DNA of 64,000 nucleotides from DASYRM01 sp036004405 (lineage in GTDB: Bacteria; Acidobacteriota; Vicinamibacteria; Vicinamibacterales; UBA2999): assembly GCA_036004405.1 (NCBI GenBank), contig DASYRM010000133.1, positions 62,001 to 126,000 on the forward strand, written 5' to 3'. This document shows positions 24,154 through 32,841 of the stretch, one piece after another. The position numbers were made by a program, and so were the translations under genes. The notes beneath the pieces were generated by a model. That model searched no databases and was not told where the DNA came from. It saw only the letters and a list, made by a program, of their open reading frames with translations. The first letter of the stretch is position 1, and every line of letters begins with the position of its first letter.

Positions 24154-25479
24154 ATGGCGTTCCTGACCAGGACTCACCTGTCGCGGCGCACGTTCCTGCA
24201 GGGCATGGGCGTGTCGCTCGCCCTTCCGCTCCTCGACTCGATGATCCCGGCCGCGACCGCCCTCGGGCAGACCGCGGCCGGCGGTGCCCGCACGCGCTTC
24301 GGCGCCATCTACTTTCCGCACGGCGCCATCATGAACAAGTGGACGCCGTCGACGGTCGGCGCCGGCTACGAGCTGACGGAAATCCTGCAGCCGCTCAAGC
24401 CGTTCTACGACCAGGTCACCGTCGTCAGCAGCCTGCGCCACGCCCTCGCCTACGGCAGCGGCGCGACCGCCAACCACAACCGGTCCGCCGCCGCCTACTT
24501 GAGCGCCGCGTTTGCCAAGCCTGGCGCCAAGGCGTCGCTCGGCATTACGGTGGACCAGCTGGCCGCGCGCGCCATCGGGCAGGACACGCCGCTGCCCTCG
24601 CTCGAACTGATGATCGAGGAGCCGAGCGTCAACTGCGGCGACGGCCTGAGCTGCTCCTACCGAGACACCATCTCCTGGCAGGGGCCTTCGTCGCCGCTGC
24701 CGATGCAGAACAACCCGCAGGTCGTGTTCGAGCGGCTGTTCGGCGACGGCAGCACCGACGCACAGCGTAAGGCGCGGCGCGCCCAGTCGACGAGCCTGCT
24801 CGATTCGGTGATGGGCGAAGCCGCGACGCTGCAGAAGAAGCTGCCGGCAAACGACCGCTCGCGCCTCGACGCGTACCTCGAGGACGTGCGCGAGATCGAG
24901 CGGCGCGTGCAGAAGGCCGGGCAGCAGCTGTCCGACGATCTCGACATTCCCGCGGCGCCCACCGGCGTGCCCAAGGACGTCGAGGAGCACATCAAGCTGA
25001 TGTACGACCTGCAGGTGCTGGCGTGGCAGGCGGAGATCACCCGGGTCTCCACGTTCCTGATGTGCAAGGAGCTGAGCGGCCAGGTCTACCCGAAGAGCGG
25101 CATCCGCGATCCGTTCCACACGCTGTCGCACCACTCGAACGTGAAGGAGAACAAGGATCGCTTCACGCAGCTCAATCAGTACCACGTCAAGCTGTTCACG
25201 TATTTCCTCGGCAAGCTGCGGGCGACGCCCGACGGCGACGGCACGCTGCTCGACCACTCGCTGGTGCTCTACGGCAGCGGCATGAGCGACGGCAACTCGC
25301 ACAATCACACCGACCTGCCGGTCGTCCTCGCGGGCGGCGCGTCGGGACGCCTGAAGGGCGGGCGGCACATTCAGAATCCCAAGGACACGCCGATGGCCAA
25401 CCTGCTGCTCTCGACGCTCGAGGTCCTGCAGGTGCCGACCGACCACTTCGGCGATTCCAGCGGGCGGGTGGCGCTCTAG
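24154..25479 (+). CDS. DUF1552 family Tat-exported protein
   Basis: A 441-residue protein with a twin-arginine signal (LSRRTFLQGMGVSLALPLLD; Arg11-Arg12). The DUF1552 pattern is clear: FGAIYFPHGAIMNKWTP, LQPLKPFYDQVTVVSSLRH, SLELMIEEPSVNCGDGLSCS, YRDTISW, VFERLFGDG, LDSVMGEAATLQKKL, and near the end LDHSLVLYGSGMSDGNSHNH. The fold is related to the sulfatase/alkaline-phosphatase-like DUF1501 group by its late GSGMSDG and H-x-H segments (inference). It is always found with a DUF1592 cytochrome, as here, and the two probably act together in the periplasm. Confidence 0.9.
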   Translation: MAFLTRTHLSRRTFLQGMGVSLALPLLDSMIPAATALGQTAAGGARTRFGAIYFPHGAIMNKWTPSTVGAGYELTEILQPLKPFYDQVTVVSSLRHALAYGSGATANHNRSAAAYLSAAFAKPGAKASLGITVDQLAARAIGQDTPLPSLELMIEEPSVNCGDGLSCSYRDTISWQGPSSPLPMQNNPQVVFERLFGDGSTDAQRKARRAQSTSLLDSVMGEAATLQKKLPANDRSRLDAYLEDVREIERRVQKAGQQLSDDLDIPAAPTGVPKDVEEHIKLMYDLQVLAWQAEITRVSTFLMCKELSGQVYPKSGIRDPFHTLSHHSNVKENKDRFTQLNQYHVKLFTYFLGKLRATPDGDGTLLDHSLVLYGSGMSDGNSHNHTDLPVVLAGGASGRLKGGRHIQNPKDTPMANLLLSTLEVLQVPTDHFGDSSGRVAL

Positions 25480-25488
25480 CCGCTGCCG

Positions 25489-26211
25489 CTACGACAGGCC
25501 CACGGCGCGGTAGGTGAGCAGCGCCGCCACCACCGCAAGTAGCGCCATTGCCGGCGGCGAAACCGGCCGTCGGGTCAGGCTCCAGCGCAGCCCGTACAGA
25601 GCAGGTGCGATCACCAGGAGCGCGCCATGCACGGCCGTGGCGGCCGCGACGACCCCAAACGCGGCGAACGCAGGATGACCCGGCAGGATGCCGATGCCGT
25701 GACGAATCGAGCTGTTCAGGAGGACGATTCCGTAGAACGCGATGACGGACATCCAGATCCCCCGGCGCGCGAAGAGCCCGAGAGCCCACCCGGCGGCACA
25801 CGACCAGACCGCGAGAGTGACCGCATTGAGCAGCACCCAGGCGACGATGTCGGCGCCCGTGGCGCTGCCGGTCGCCCAGATGGTTCGTCGCAGCGATTCG
25901 ACGCTTCCCGCGTCAAGGTACGACCAGAGATACACCCCGGCGCCGGCAGCCCAATGCGTGCCGCGCTCGCTCAACGCGATTCCGGCCGGCAAGGCCAGCA
26001 CGAAGATGCCGATGAGCCCTGCCATGCTGCACGTGTGATGGAACTGACGGCGGAGCACCAGTCCAGCAACGTGGCGCAGTGCGTCTCCCGCGCGAGCATG
26101 ACTCTCCGCCAGATCTCCGAGCACCGCGAGGCGCTCGGCGGGGGACAGGACACCGGCGACGGCTTCAGTGGTTCGCCACAACAGCGATACACTCGGCTTC
26201 GCGTCGGCCAT
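25489..26211 (-). CDS. multi-pass membrane protein with permease-prefix-like N-terminus
   Basis: About 240 residues. The N-terminal 45 residues (LSPAERLAVLGDLAESHARAG, then LRHVAGLVLRRQ) resemble the 'permease prefix' segment that precedes some acidobacterial FtsX-type permeases. Here it is followed by about six hydrophobic helices (such as GIFVLALPAGIALSERG, AWVLLNAVTLAVWSCAAGWA, VVAAATAVHGALLVIAPALY) with no permease domain. Function unknown. The ATG at 26211 is preferred over one 13 codons earlier because the recognisable sequence begins there. No ribosome site is obvious. It lies convergent with DUF1552, 9 bases from its stop. Confidence 0.6.
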   Translation of the reverse strand: MADAKPSVSLLWRTTEAVAGVLSPAERLAVLGDLAESHARAGDALRHVAGLVLRRQFHHTCSMAGLIGIFVLALPAGIALSERGTHWAAGAGVYLWSYLDAGSVESLRRTIWATGSATGADIVAWVLLNAVTLAVWSCAAGWALGLFARRGIWMSVIAFYGIVLLNSSIRHGIGILPGHPAFAAFGVVAAATAVHGALLVIAPALYGLRWSLTRRPVSPPAMALLAVVAALLTYRAVGLS

Positions 26212-26282
26212 TAATATCACATTGTGGGTGTAATAGCGCCCGTCAGTCAAGCAGCCGGCATGTGTGGTTCAGGCGGCCCGCG

Positions 26283-27032
26283 TCATTGCCGGTCGTGCAC
26301 GATCGTTCCGGCCGACGGCTGTCCCACAAGACCACCCACCTGCGTCAACGTCCGGCCGTCTTCTGATGCCGTAAAAGTCGTTGCGTCGACCGGCTTGCCG
26401 TTGAGGATGACCTCGAGCGAAAAGCCGCGCTCACCACTCTTCGAGATTCGGCACGCCTCGAACGTCGACGGCTTCCCGCGTGGGTCGATGATGGGATAGT
26501 CGCGGCCGTCGAAGCTGGCTTTGCACTTCGCCCCGCCCATGGTGACCACAAGGTCGTAGCCTTCAGCGACCTCGATGGTCGTCGTGGACACCGGTACGGA
26601 CGCAAAGCTCCATGCGCCCGCGAGTCCGTCTGGTCCGCCCGTTTTCCGTCGATAGACCACCGAATCGCCGCCGATCTTCGGCCGCGTCGTGAGCGTCTGC
26701 CCGTCCGCCGACAGCTGATAGATCGCGTTCCCGAGGACCTTCCCGTCCTTGGTATACAGCGTCTCCCACGTGCGGTCGTCGAGGCGCGTCCAGCGCGACA
26801 CTCCGCCCAGCGGGTGCGGATAGTCCTTGCCGTCGAATCGCACGGTCGTGGTGCGCCCGCCTTCGATCAACCGCAGGTCGCTCGAGTCCGTCGCCTCAAA
26901 CGTCATCGCGATGCCGCGGTCGCTCTTCTCCTCGTTGACCCTCCACTGGCCCACATACGCCGGATCCGCCGCGATCAGCGCACACGAGAACAGAATGCCG
27001 ACGCATCCGACCAGAACGGACCGGGTCCCCAT
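26283..27032 (-). CDS. exported two-repeat beta protein, unknown function
   Basis: About 249 residues from the ATG at 27032, which starts a signal peptide (MGTRSVLVGCVGILFSCALIAA). The mature part contains two related halves: one with YVGQWRVNEEKSDRG and RFDGKDYPHPLGG, the other with LAGAWSFASVPVST and SFDGRDYPIIDP. Each half also has an LSADGQTLT or ASEDGRTLTQ strand near its end. This looks like an internally duplicated lipocalin-like or DUF-type beta domain. No enzyme motif is visible. Downstream of the M20 peptidase gene on the same strand, separated by two tandem palindromes. Confidence 0.6.
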   Translation of the reverse strand: MGTRSVLVGCVGILFSCALIAADPAYVGQWRVNEEKSDRGIAMTFEATDSSDLRLIEGGRTTTVRFDGKDYPHPLGGVSRWTRLDDRTWETLYTKDGKVLGNAIYQLSADGQTLTTRPKIGGDSVVYRRKTGGPDGLAGAWSFASVPVSTTTIEVAEGYDLVVTMGGAKCKASFDGRDYPIIDPRGKPSTFEACRISKSGERGFSLEVILNGKPVDATTFTASEDGRTLTQVGGLVGQPSAGTIVHDRQ

Positions 27033-27059
27033 ACCTTCCTCTGCCCTCTCTGCCGGCAC

Positions 27060-27110
27060 GGGCCGCCTGAAGGCGGCCCCTACGACCGACGGGCCGCCTG
27101 AAGGCGGCCC
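27060..27110. repeat. two tandem gene-end palindromes
   Basis: GGGCCGCC-TGAA-GGCGGCCC occurs at 27060-27079 and again at 27091-27110, each followed by CCTACGA or CTACGA. The copies are 31 bases apart. The bases immediately after the second copy (CTA at 27111-27113) are the TAG stop of the M20 peptidase gene on the minus strand. The core is identical to the element at 17938-17957 in reverse. Confidence 0.75.
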
Positions 27111-28412
27111 CTACGAAGGCCCGACCTTTCGCTGCGCCACGTCCAGGATCATCCGCGCCAGCAGGTACATCCGTGGTTCGACCGACCGCAGGTCGATGTA
27201 CTCGCGCTCGTCGGAGTGCGCTCCGGCGCCGATCGGCCCGAAACCCTCGACCACCGGCGCCTTGGTCTTGACTGCCGCGAACGCCGCGTCGGTGCCGCCC
27301 CCCTCGGATCGGTCCAGCACGCGCAGCCGCCGCCCGATCGAGGCGTAGACCTGCGCGGCGTGCGCGGCCATCGCGCGCGACGCCGGCGACGCCTCGAGCG
27401 GCGGCCGCCGTCGCTCCAGCACCACGCTCACCTGCGTCTCGGGAACCAGTTTATGGGTGATGCGCTCCTTGAGGCGCGCTTCCAACACGTCCCAGTCGCG
27501 CACCCGCAGCACCCGCGCGTCGGCCGTCGCCTCCGCCGATGCCGGGATGATGTTGCGCGCCGCGCCGGCGCGCGCCACCGTCCAGTTCAGCGTCGCGCCG
27601 GTCTGCGGGTCGGACAGGTCGCGCATCTGCAGAATCTGGTGCGCCAGCTCGTAGAGCGCGTTGCGGCCGTCGGACGGCGCGCTGCCGGCGTGCGACGAGC
27701 GTCCCCTGACGCGCAGCAGCGCGGCGCCGTTGCCCGACGTGGCCAGCCGCAGGCTGTCGGAAGCGTCGGAGCCCTCGCACGAGAACACCGCGTCGTGCTC
27801 GCTCCCGAGCCGCGTGATCAGACTGCGCGAGGCGGGCGAGCTGATCTCCTCGTCGCCGTTGACGAGCACGGTGATGACACCGTAGTCGCGGGCGTCGAGC
27901 GCCAGCAGCACGGCCACCGCGTGAAGGGCCAGCGCGACGCCGCTCTTGTCGTCGGCGATACCGAGGCCGTAGGCGCGGTCGCCCTCGACGCGGAACGGCT
28001 GCCTGGCGGCCGTGCCGCGCTCGTACACCGTGTCCATGTGCGCCAGCAGGAGGATGCGGGCGCTGCCCGTACCGCGGAAGCGGGCGACCACCGCTTTGCC
28101 CGGCTGCAGCGGCGTGTCGTCGAGGCGCGTCATGTCGGCCGGCGGCGGGACGATGTCCACCTCGCCGCCGATCGCGCGCAGCCGCGCGGCCACCACCGTC
28201 GCCAGGCGATCGAGCCCCTCGGCGTCGCGGCTGCCGGATTCGATTGAGACCAGCTCCTTCAGTGTCGCCAGATAGGCGGCCTGCTCCTGGCGCACGCGCG
28301 CCAGCAGCCGATCCCCGGTCTGCGCGCTCGACGGCCACGACGCCGCCAGCACGCCGACGGCGGCCAGGCCTGCGAGGCAGGCCACGACCGCTTGCCCGGT
28401 TGTTCCCCGCAT
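27111..28412 (-). CDS. M20 family metallopeptidase (glutamate carboxypeptidase-like)
   Basis: A 433-residue exported zinc peptidase of the CPG2-like branch, which removes C-terminal residues from peptides or folates. A signal peptide (VVACLAGLAAVGVLAASWPS) leads into LVSIESGSRD. Zinc ligands are in LLLAHMDTVY, YGLGIADDKSGVA and VNGDEEISSP, with the catalytic glutamate in DEE. The dimerisation domain includes GRSSHAGSAPSDGRNALYEL. A late ligand histidine is in GAGAHSDEREYIDL. Its stop codon lies in the flank of a palindrome, so its last residues (KVGPS) adjoin a repeat. Confidence 0.9.
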   Translation of the reverse strand: MRGTTGQAVVACLAGLAAVGVLAASWPSSAQTGDRLLARVRQEQAAYLATLKELVSIESGSRDAEGLDRLATVVAARLRAIGGEVDIVPPPADMTRLDDTPLQPGKAVVARFRGTGSARILLLAHMDTVYERGTAARQPFRVEGDRAYGLGIADDKSGVALALHAVAVLLALDARDYGVITVLVNGDEEISSPASRSLITRLGSEHDAVFSCEGSDASDSLRLATSGNGAALLRVRGRSSHAGSAPSDGRNALYELAHQILQMRDLSDPQTGATLNWTVARAGAARNIIPASAEATADARVLRVRDWDVLEARLKERITHKLVPETQVSVVLERRRPPLEASPASRAMAAHAAQVYASIGRRLRVLDRSEGGGTDAAFAAVKTKAPVVEGFGPIGAGAHSDEREYIDLRSVEPRMYLLARMILDVAQRKVGPS

Positions 28413-28442
28413 GCGTCTGCTGCCCCGCTCCTGGTTACACCC

Positions 28443-29108
28443 TCAGTGCACCGTACGTTTGGGATCGTAGGAGGGCTTCACGGTGCCCATCCGCTGCGCG
28501 ACCTCGAACAGCGTTGGATAGAACTGTACGAAGGTGTTCTCCACCGCGGTGTTGTCGCGATGGCACGAGTAGCACGACGCCGTCGGAGGATTCGGCGCCG
28601 CCGACTCGGCGAGCCCGTTGGCGCCGCCGAAGCCGATGTAGGCCCAGCCGCCGGTGGCCGCATAGCGGGCGGAGTCCTTGACGGCCGCTTCGATCCCGAG
28701 CATCGCGCCTTGCGTCTGTCCGCCGGTGTCGATCGAGACGTGACGCTCCCCGCGGCGCAATTCGAGGATGAACATCGTGCCGTCCGGCCACCGGCCCGAC
28801 TGGAGGAAGGCGCGGTACGACTGGCGGTTGACGAAGACGTTGTCGAACACGGGGGGCCGGCTCTGCCCGGCCGCGGCGGCGGCAGCCGCGGCCGCCTGGG
28901 CCTCGGGCGCGTACGACATCCCGAGACCGCTCGTGACGTAGACCCATTCCCGGTAGTCCGGCGGCCGCACGACGCTGCCCGAGGCCGTGAAGGACGCGCC
29001 GTCGGTGACGCGGGCCGGCGCGCTCTGGGCCCACACGGCCGCCGCCGACGCCGATGTCACCATCGCTGCGCCGAACAGCGTGGCCCGCACGATTTTCGCC
29101 TGGATCAT
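28443..29108 (-). CDS. cytochrome P460 family protein
   Basis: A 221-residue exported protein. A signal peptide (ATLFGAAMVTSASAAAVWA) is followed by the P460 pattern YREWVYVTSGLGMSY, FDNVFVNRQSYRAFLQSGRW, GTMFILELRRG and a CYSCHRDNTAVENTFVQFYP heme motif near the C-terminus. In studied members a lysine-heme crosslink gives P460 its hydroxylamine or NO chemistry. I did not identify that lysine with confidence, so redox role is general. The gene starts about 100 bases from the neighbouring DUF5916 gene and lies downstream of it on the same strand. Confidence 0.85.
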   Translation of the reverse strand: MIQAKIVRATLFGAAMVTSASAAAVWAQSAPARVTDGASFTASGSVVRPPDYREWVYVTSGLGMSYAPEAQAAAAAAAAAGQSRPPVFDNVFVNRQSYRAFLQSGRWPDGTMFILELRRGERHVSIDTGGQTQGAMLGIEAAVKDSARYAATGGWAYIGFGGANGLAESAAPNPPTASCYSCHRDNTAVENTFVQFYPTLFEVAQRMGTVKPSYDPKRTVH

Positions 29109-29160
29109 GTCCGCTCGCTCCCCCGCTCATTCTACGCGAGCGAGGCAGGAGCGAATCGCG

Positions 29161-31830
29161 TCAGCGTCCGAGCCAGTACGCCATCTTCACCAGCAGAACG
29201 TCGTCGCCGCGCGCGCCAAAGAGGGCTCGCGCGTCGTGTCCGGGGGCAAAGACGCCGGGATTCGACAGGTCCACCTGCTGTCGGGTCCACACCGCGTAGA
29301 GCGCCGACCCCGGCTTCATCTCCCAGCGGAACACGGCGTTCAAGCGCAGCGACTTGAAGTTGAAGTCGGGGTCGTTGAAGGTGAACCCAGGCGCGGCACC
29401 GGCGCCGTCGGGATCGACCGCGTACGACCGCGCGAGGCCGTCGTACGCGATCGAGCCGGCGGTGACGCCGTAGTGCAGGAAGTCGTAGGTTCGTGGCCGC
29501 GCCAGCTCCTTGAAGTCGCCGTAGTCGCCGACGGCGAGCAGCGGCTGCGCAAAGACTTGCATCGACACCTTCGGCGTCACGATCACGCTCACCCGCGTGG
29601 TCATGGTCAGCTGCGACTGCCGCAGCAGGCCGAACACGTAGCGGCCACCGTACGTGTCGGTCGCGGTCGCGTCCGTCACGGTGGTCACGTACTGCGCGGT
29701 CTGCTGGTTGCGGTTCCACTGCGGGCCGGTGGACACGGTGAGCCGTGGCGAGGGCTTGAAGCTGAACGACACGTTCGCGTTGCGGCTCCAGCCGCCGGCG
29801 TCGCTCCAATTCCTGTTGTAGTTGCCCGACACCGACAGCCAGCGCCGCGAATCGGTGTTGCCGTAGAGGTTCACGAAGCCGCCGCCGGTACCCACCGCCG
29901 ACGGTCCGCCGCGCGTGAGCCGGTCGTCGAGTACCCGGAGGTGGGTGCCGACGTTGGCGCCCACCCCCCAATAGTTCATGAACGTGTTGTTCACCTGGGC
30001 GTTGACGTTGTCCGACTGCATGTCGCGGCCGTAGTTCCAGGTCCACGACTTGGCCGCCCACACGCTGCGCGAACGGCTGAAGCGGCGCGGCTTGTTGCCT
30101 TGGATGAACACCACCGCGTGAGCGCCGGCGCGGTCCCCGGTGCCGTGGAATCCGAGGTCGTTCGATTCCCATCCCGGGCTGCCGGTCCACAGCGCGGCGT
30201 TCAGCCGCCAGATCCCCCGGTTCCGATTGAGGTTGACGCGGCCCGTGAAGCCCGAAAGGCTGGTCCGCGTGGGATCGAGCTCCACGTGCGGCGCGTCGGG
30301 CCGCTGGTAGTAGCGCTGCGGGGCGCGCTGGAGGCGCTCGATGAGGGTTGTGGTCCCGGCCACGCGGCTGCTGGCGATGTCGCCGGTGATGACCCACTCC
30401 TTGTCGCGGTCCACGAACCAGTACGCGTCGGTGCCGACGACGAGCGCCTCGCTGCTGAGACCGTCTCTGGCTGCCTGCGTGTTGAGCTGCCGGCTCACGG
30501 AAGTTGCCAGGAAACCCAGACCACTGCGGGTGCCGACCTCACGCTGCACGCGCGCCACCGTGTAGCTGGTGAGCGGCTCCACGACGGCGCGCCCGCCGAG
30601 CCCGGCCGCGCTGGTCCGCGCCGTTTCCTCGCCGGTAATTGCCTGCAGCATCCCCAGACTCCAGCGCCCGGCGGTCTTCCCGGTGAGTTTGGCGGCCCCG
30701 AGGATGGTGGTGGCCGTGGGAGCGTCCACGTAGTCGCCGCTCGCGGCCAGCTGCGGCGCGCGACCGATGCGCCGCGAGTAGAAGATCTGCGGCTCGGAGT
30801 TGTTGAAGCCCCAGAAGTCGTTGGCGCCGCCGCGCCCGAAGTTGTTGAAGATCTGCGAGCCCTCGAGGAAGAAGGGGCGCTTCTCGCTGAAGAAGGTTTC
30901 GAACGCGGTCAGGTTGACGACGGCCGGATCGACCTCGACCTGGCCGAAATCCGGGTTCACCGTGGCGCTCACGGTCAGGTTGCTCGTGAGCCCCCACTTC
31001 ACGTCGAGCCCGGCGGCCCCGAACCCGCGCGAGCCGTCGTTGAACGGGTTGCCTGCCTTTGACGGCTGAACGAATTCGGCGCGCCCGGCGACGTAGGGCA
31101 GCAGCTCGAGGTTCCGCCGCGGGTGCATGCCGTCGAGGCCGGTCAGCTCCAGCATCCGCGAAGCGTTGCCGTTCTCGTTCTTCGGCACCATCTCGAGCCA
31201 GGAGTACTCGTTCTTGCGACGGACGAAGCGCTCGACGTTGATGCCCCACGTCTGGCGTTCGGCGTTGGCGAACCGCAGCTGCGAGAGCGGGATGCGCAGC
31301 TCGGCCGACCAGCCCTGTTCGTCGGTGGCCACCTGCGACTGCCACACGGCGTCCCAGGTGGTGTCCCACCAGCTGTCGTTGTAGAGCACGGCGTCCTGCT
31401 GGACGTTGGCGGCGCTGACCCGGAAGATCGCGCCGGTGAGCTTGTCCCGCATCGGATCGAGGAACACGGTCAGGCGATCCGCGTCCGGATCGTTGTCGCG
31501 GGAGGACAGGCGGCGCTCGATGCGGGCGGGCTCGCCGTCGAACATCCGCGCCCCGATGTAGACGGCAGTGTCGTCGAACAGAACCCGGATTTCGGTGCGC
31601 TCGGTGGCGGGCCGCCCTTCGTCGGGGTCGCGCTGCGTGAACCCGTCGGCCGGCGGAGCCTGCGCCCAGGCTTCTTCGGTCAGGCGGCCGTCAATCGTGG
31701 GAGGCGTGCTGGTGCGAACGGCTCGGATGATGCGGGGCGCCGGCCGGTCGGGCGACTGCCCCGACGCGGCAGCCGCCATTCCCAACCCGACGACGACCCC
31801 GAACGTGTGCCGGGCCAGGAACCACCGCAT
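29161..31830 (-). CDS. DUF5916 protein with N-terminal CBM9-like domain
   Basis: An 889-residue exported protein. After a signal peptide (LARHTFGVVVGLGMAAAASG) comes a carbohydrate-binding family 9-like domain: PPTIDGRLTEEAWAQAPPAD, VLFDDTAVYIGARMFD, RLTVFLDP. The remaining ~650 residues match DUF5916, a large outer-membrane barrel-like domain, with GWSAELRIPLSQLRFA, FSEKRPFFLEGSQIFNNFGR, IFYSRRIGR and many alternating strands to the end. The role is unknown; similar genes are common in Acidobacteriota and Bacteroidota and may handle complex substrates at the outer membrane. ATG 31830 is chosen because the signal peptide begins there. Confidence 0.88.
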   Translation of the reverse strand: MRWFLARHTFGVVVGLGMAAAASGQSPDRPAPRIIRAVRTSTPPTIDGRLTEEAWAQAPPADGFTQRDPDEGRPATERTEIRVLFDDTAVYIGARMFDGEPARIERRLSSRDNDPDADRLTVFLDPMRDKLTGAIFRVSAANVQQDAVLYNDSWWDTTWDAVWQSQVATDEQGWSAELRIPLSQLRFANAERQTWGINVERFVRRKNEYSWLEMVPKNENGNASRMLELTGLDGMHPRRNLELLPYVAGRAEFVQPSKAGNPFNDGSRGFGAAGLDVKWGLTSNLTVSATVNPDFGQVEVDPAVVNLTAFETFFSEKRPFFLEGSQIFNNFGRGGANDFWGFNNSEPQIFYSRRIGRAPQLAASGDYVDAPTATTILGAAKLTGKTAGRWSLGMLQAITGEETARTSAAGLGGRAVVEPLTSYTVARVQREVGTRSGLGFLATSVSRQLNTQAARDGLSSEALVVGTDAYWFVDRDKEWVITGDIASSRVAGTTTLIERLQRAPQRYYQRPDAPHVELDPTRTSLSGFTGRVNLNRNRGIWRLNAALWTGSPGWESNDLGFHGTGDRAGAHAVVFIQGNKPRRFSRSRSVWAAKSWTWNYGRDMQSDNVNAQVNNTFMNYWGVGANVGTHLRVLDDRLTRGGPSAVGTGGGFVNLYGNTDSRRWLSVSGNYNRNWSDAGGWSRNANVSFSFKPSPRLTVSTGPQWNRNQQTAQYVTTVTDATATDTYGGRYVFGLLRQSQLTMTTRVSVIVTPKVSMQVFAQPLLAVGDYGDFKELARPRTYDFLHYGVTAGSIAYDGLARSYAVDPDGAGAAPGFTFNDPDFNFKSLRLNAVFRWEMKPGSALYAVWTRQQVDLSNPGVFAPGHDARALFGARGDDVLLVKMAYWLGR

Positions 31831-31914
31831 GTCTGCAAAGATTGTCTGGGCTGTAGACGCCGGCGGCAACCTCCTGGTTTGGTGAGGTGGGTGGCCGCCG
31901 GTCCCCGAGGGCGA

Positions 31915-32745
31915 CTACTGCCCCTTGCGCAGGTAGATGGTGCCGTTGAAGCTACGCAGTTCGATCTCCGGACCGCCGCCGTTCACGCTGCCGTAGATCG
32001 CCCGGTTCACTTCGATGTGAGTGCCCGGGCCCCTTCGCGTCGTGGAGGGCTTGTCTCCCCCCTGCCGCAGCTGGACGTCGAAGTCCGTGAGGATGTCGCC
32101 GTTGTCGCTGCGCATCTTGAAGTTGGCCCTGATATTCGCCGGCAGCGTCACATCCACCTTGCCGTTGAAGGACGTGAACGCCATCGCCTTGTCGGCCATC
32201 ACCCGCGAGAGTGTCGCGGTGAGGCTGCCATTCTGCGTACCAGCCACGACGGAGCCGGCGACGTTGGTGAGCACGATGGAGCCGTTCACGTGCACGATCT
32301 CAATCTCGCCCTCGACGTTCTCCACCGTGATGGTGCCGCCATTGACGCCCCCCAGCTCGAGGTTCGTCCGCAGCGGCACACGCAGCTCCAGATTCGCGCC
32401 ACCGTTGCGCATCGAACCCGACTCGATCTTGAGCTCGTTGCGTTCTTCGGTGATTTCGAGGCCCGGAGTCTGCGTGAGCCGGCGCAGTCCGGCCGGCGGG
32501 GCGGGTCGCTCGTTGCCGGGCCGCCTCGACTCGCCACCGCGTATCACCACCTCCACGTCGCGGCGGTTCTCTCCGCGCACCGTAATGGTGCCCGCCAGCA
32601 AGTGCGCTTCGATCTTGCCCGGGCGCGACGGATCGCTGAACGGCACCACCATCGTCTCGTTCAGCTGTGCGCTCGCCGTCCCGACGAATCCCGCGAGCAG
32701 CGCAATCACCGCGCCGCCCACCACCGTATGAATTGACCCCTTCAT
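31915..32745 (-). CDS. DUF4097 family exported adhesin-like protein
   Basis: A 276-residue protein with a signal peptide (TVVGGAVIALLAGFVGTASA). It has the DUF4097 repetitive beta-strand pattern in which short strands such as GTITVRGENRRDVEVVI, GGTITVENVEGEIEIVHVNG and GSIVLTNVAGSVVAGTQNG stack into a solenoid. GAGAGGG six bases upstream supports the ATG at 32745. It is the last gene in the first ECF operon, separated from the upstream DUF4097 lipoprotein by a region with two nested hairpins (32763-32839). Confidence 0.85.
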   Translation of the reverse strand: MKGSIHTVVGGAVIALLAGFVGTASAQLNETMVVPFSDPSRPGKIEAHLLAGTITVRGENRRDVEVVIRGGESRRPGNERPAPPAGLRRLTQTPGLEITEERNELKIESGSMRNGGANLELRVPLRTNLELGGVNGGTITVENVEGEIEIVHVNGSIVLTNVAGSVVAGTQNGSLTATLSRVMADKAMAFTSFNGKVDVTLPANIRANFKMRSDNGDILTDFDVQLRQGGDKPSTTRRGPGTHIEVNRAIYGSVNGGGPEIELRSFNGTIYLRKGQ

Positions 32746-32762
32746 CGAACCCTCTCTTCGCC

Positions 32763-32839
32763 GCCCGCCCGAAGGGCGGGCAATTAAACACTGCCCTAGC
32801 GAGGCGGAACCTGCATGGTCCGAGGCGAAGCCTCGCTAG
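32763..32839. repeat. hairpin pair between the DUF4097 genes
   Basis: GCCCGCCC-GAA-GGGCGGGC (32763-32781) is followed by CTAGCGAGGC (32796-32805), which pairs with GCCTCGCTAG (32830-32839) around an inner CGAGGC-GAA-GCCTCG hairpin (32821-32835). It ends two bases before the stop of the DUF4097 lipoprotein gene. It may attenuate read-through between the two genes. Confidence 0.6.
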
Positions 32840-32841
32840 CG

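Noticed and set aside
21508..25446. A 1312-codon open frame on the minus strand
   Set aside because: It lies fully antisense to the ankyrin, DUF1592 and DUF1552 genes, is dominated by Arg/His/Ala, and has no recognisable domain. It is an effect of high GC codon use.
7927..27054. 15-base match GGCAGAGAGGGCAGA at 7927-7941 and, inverted, at 27040-27054
   Set aside because: A match of this length is expected by chance once or more in 64 kb of GC-rich sequence, and the flanks do not match.
28987..31062. A 691-codon plus-strand open frame
   Set aside because: Antisense to the P460 and DUF5916 genes, with repetitive Arg/Val/His composition and no domain.
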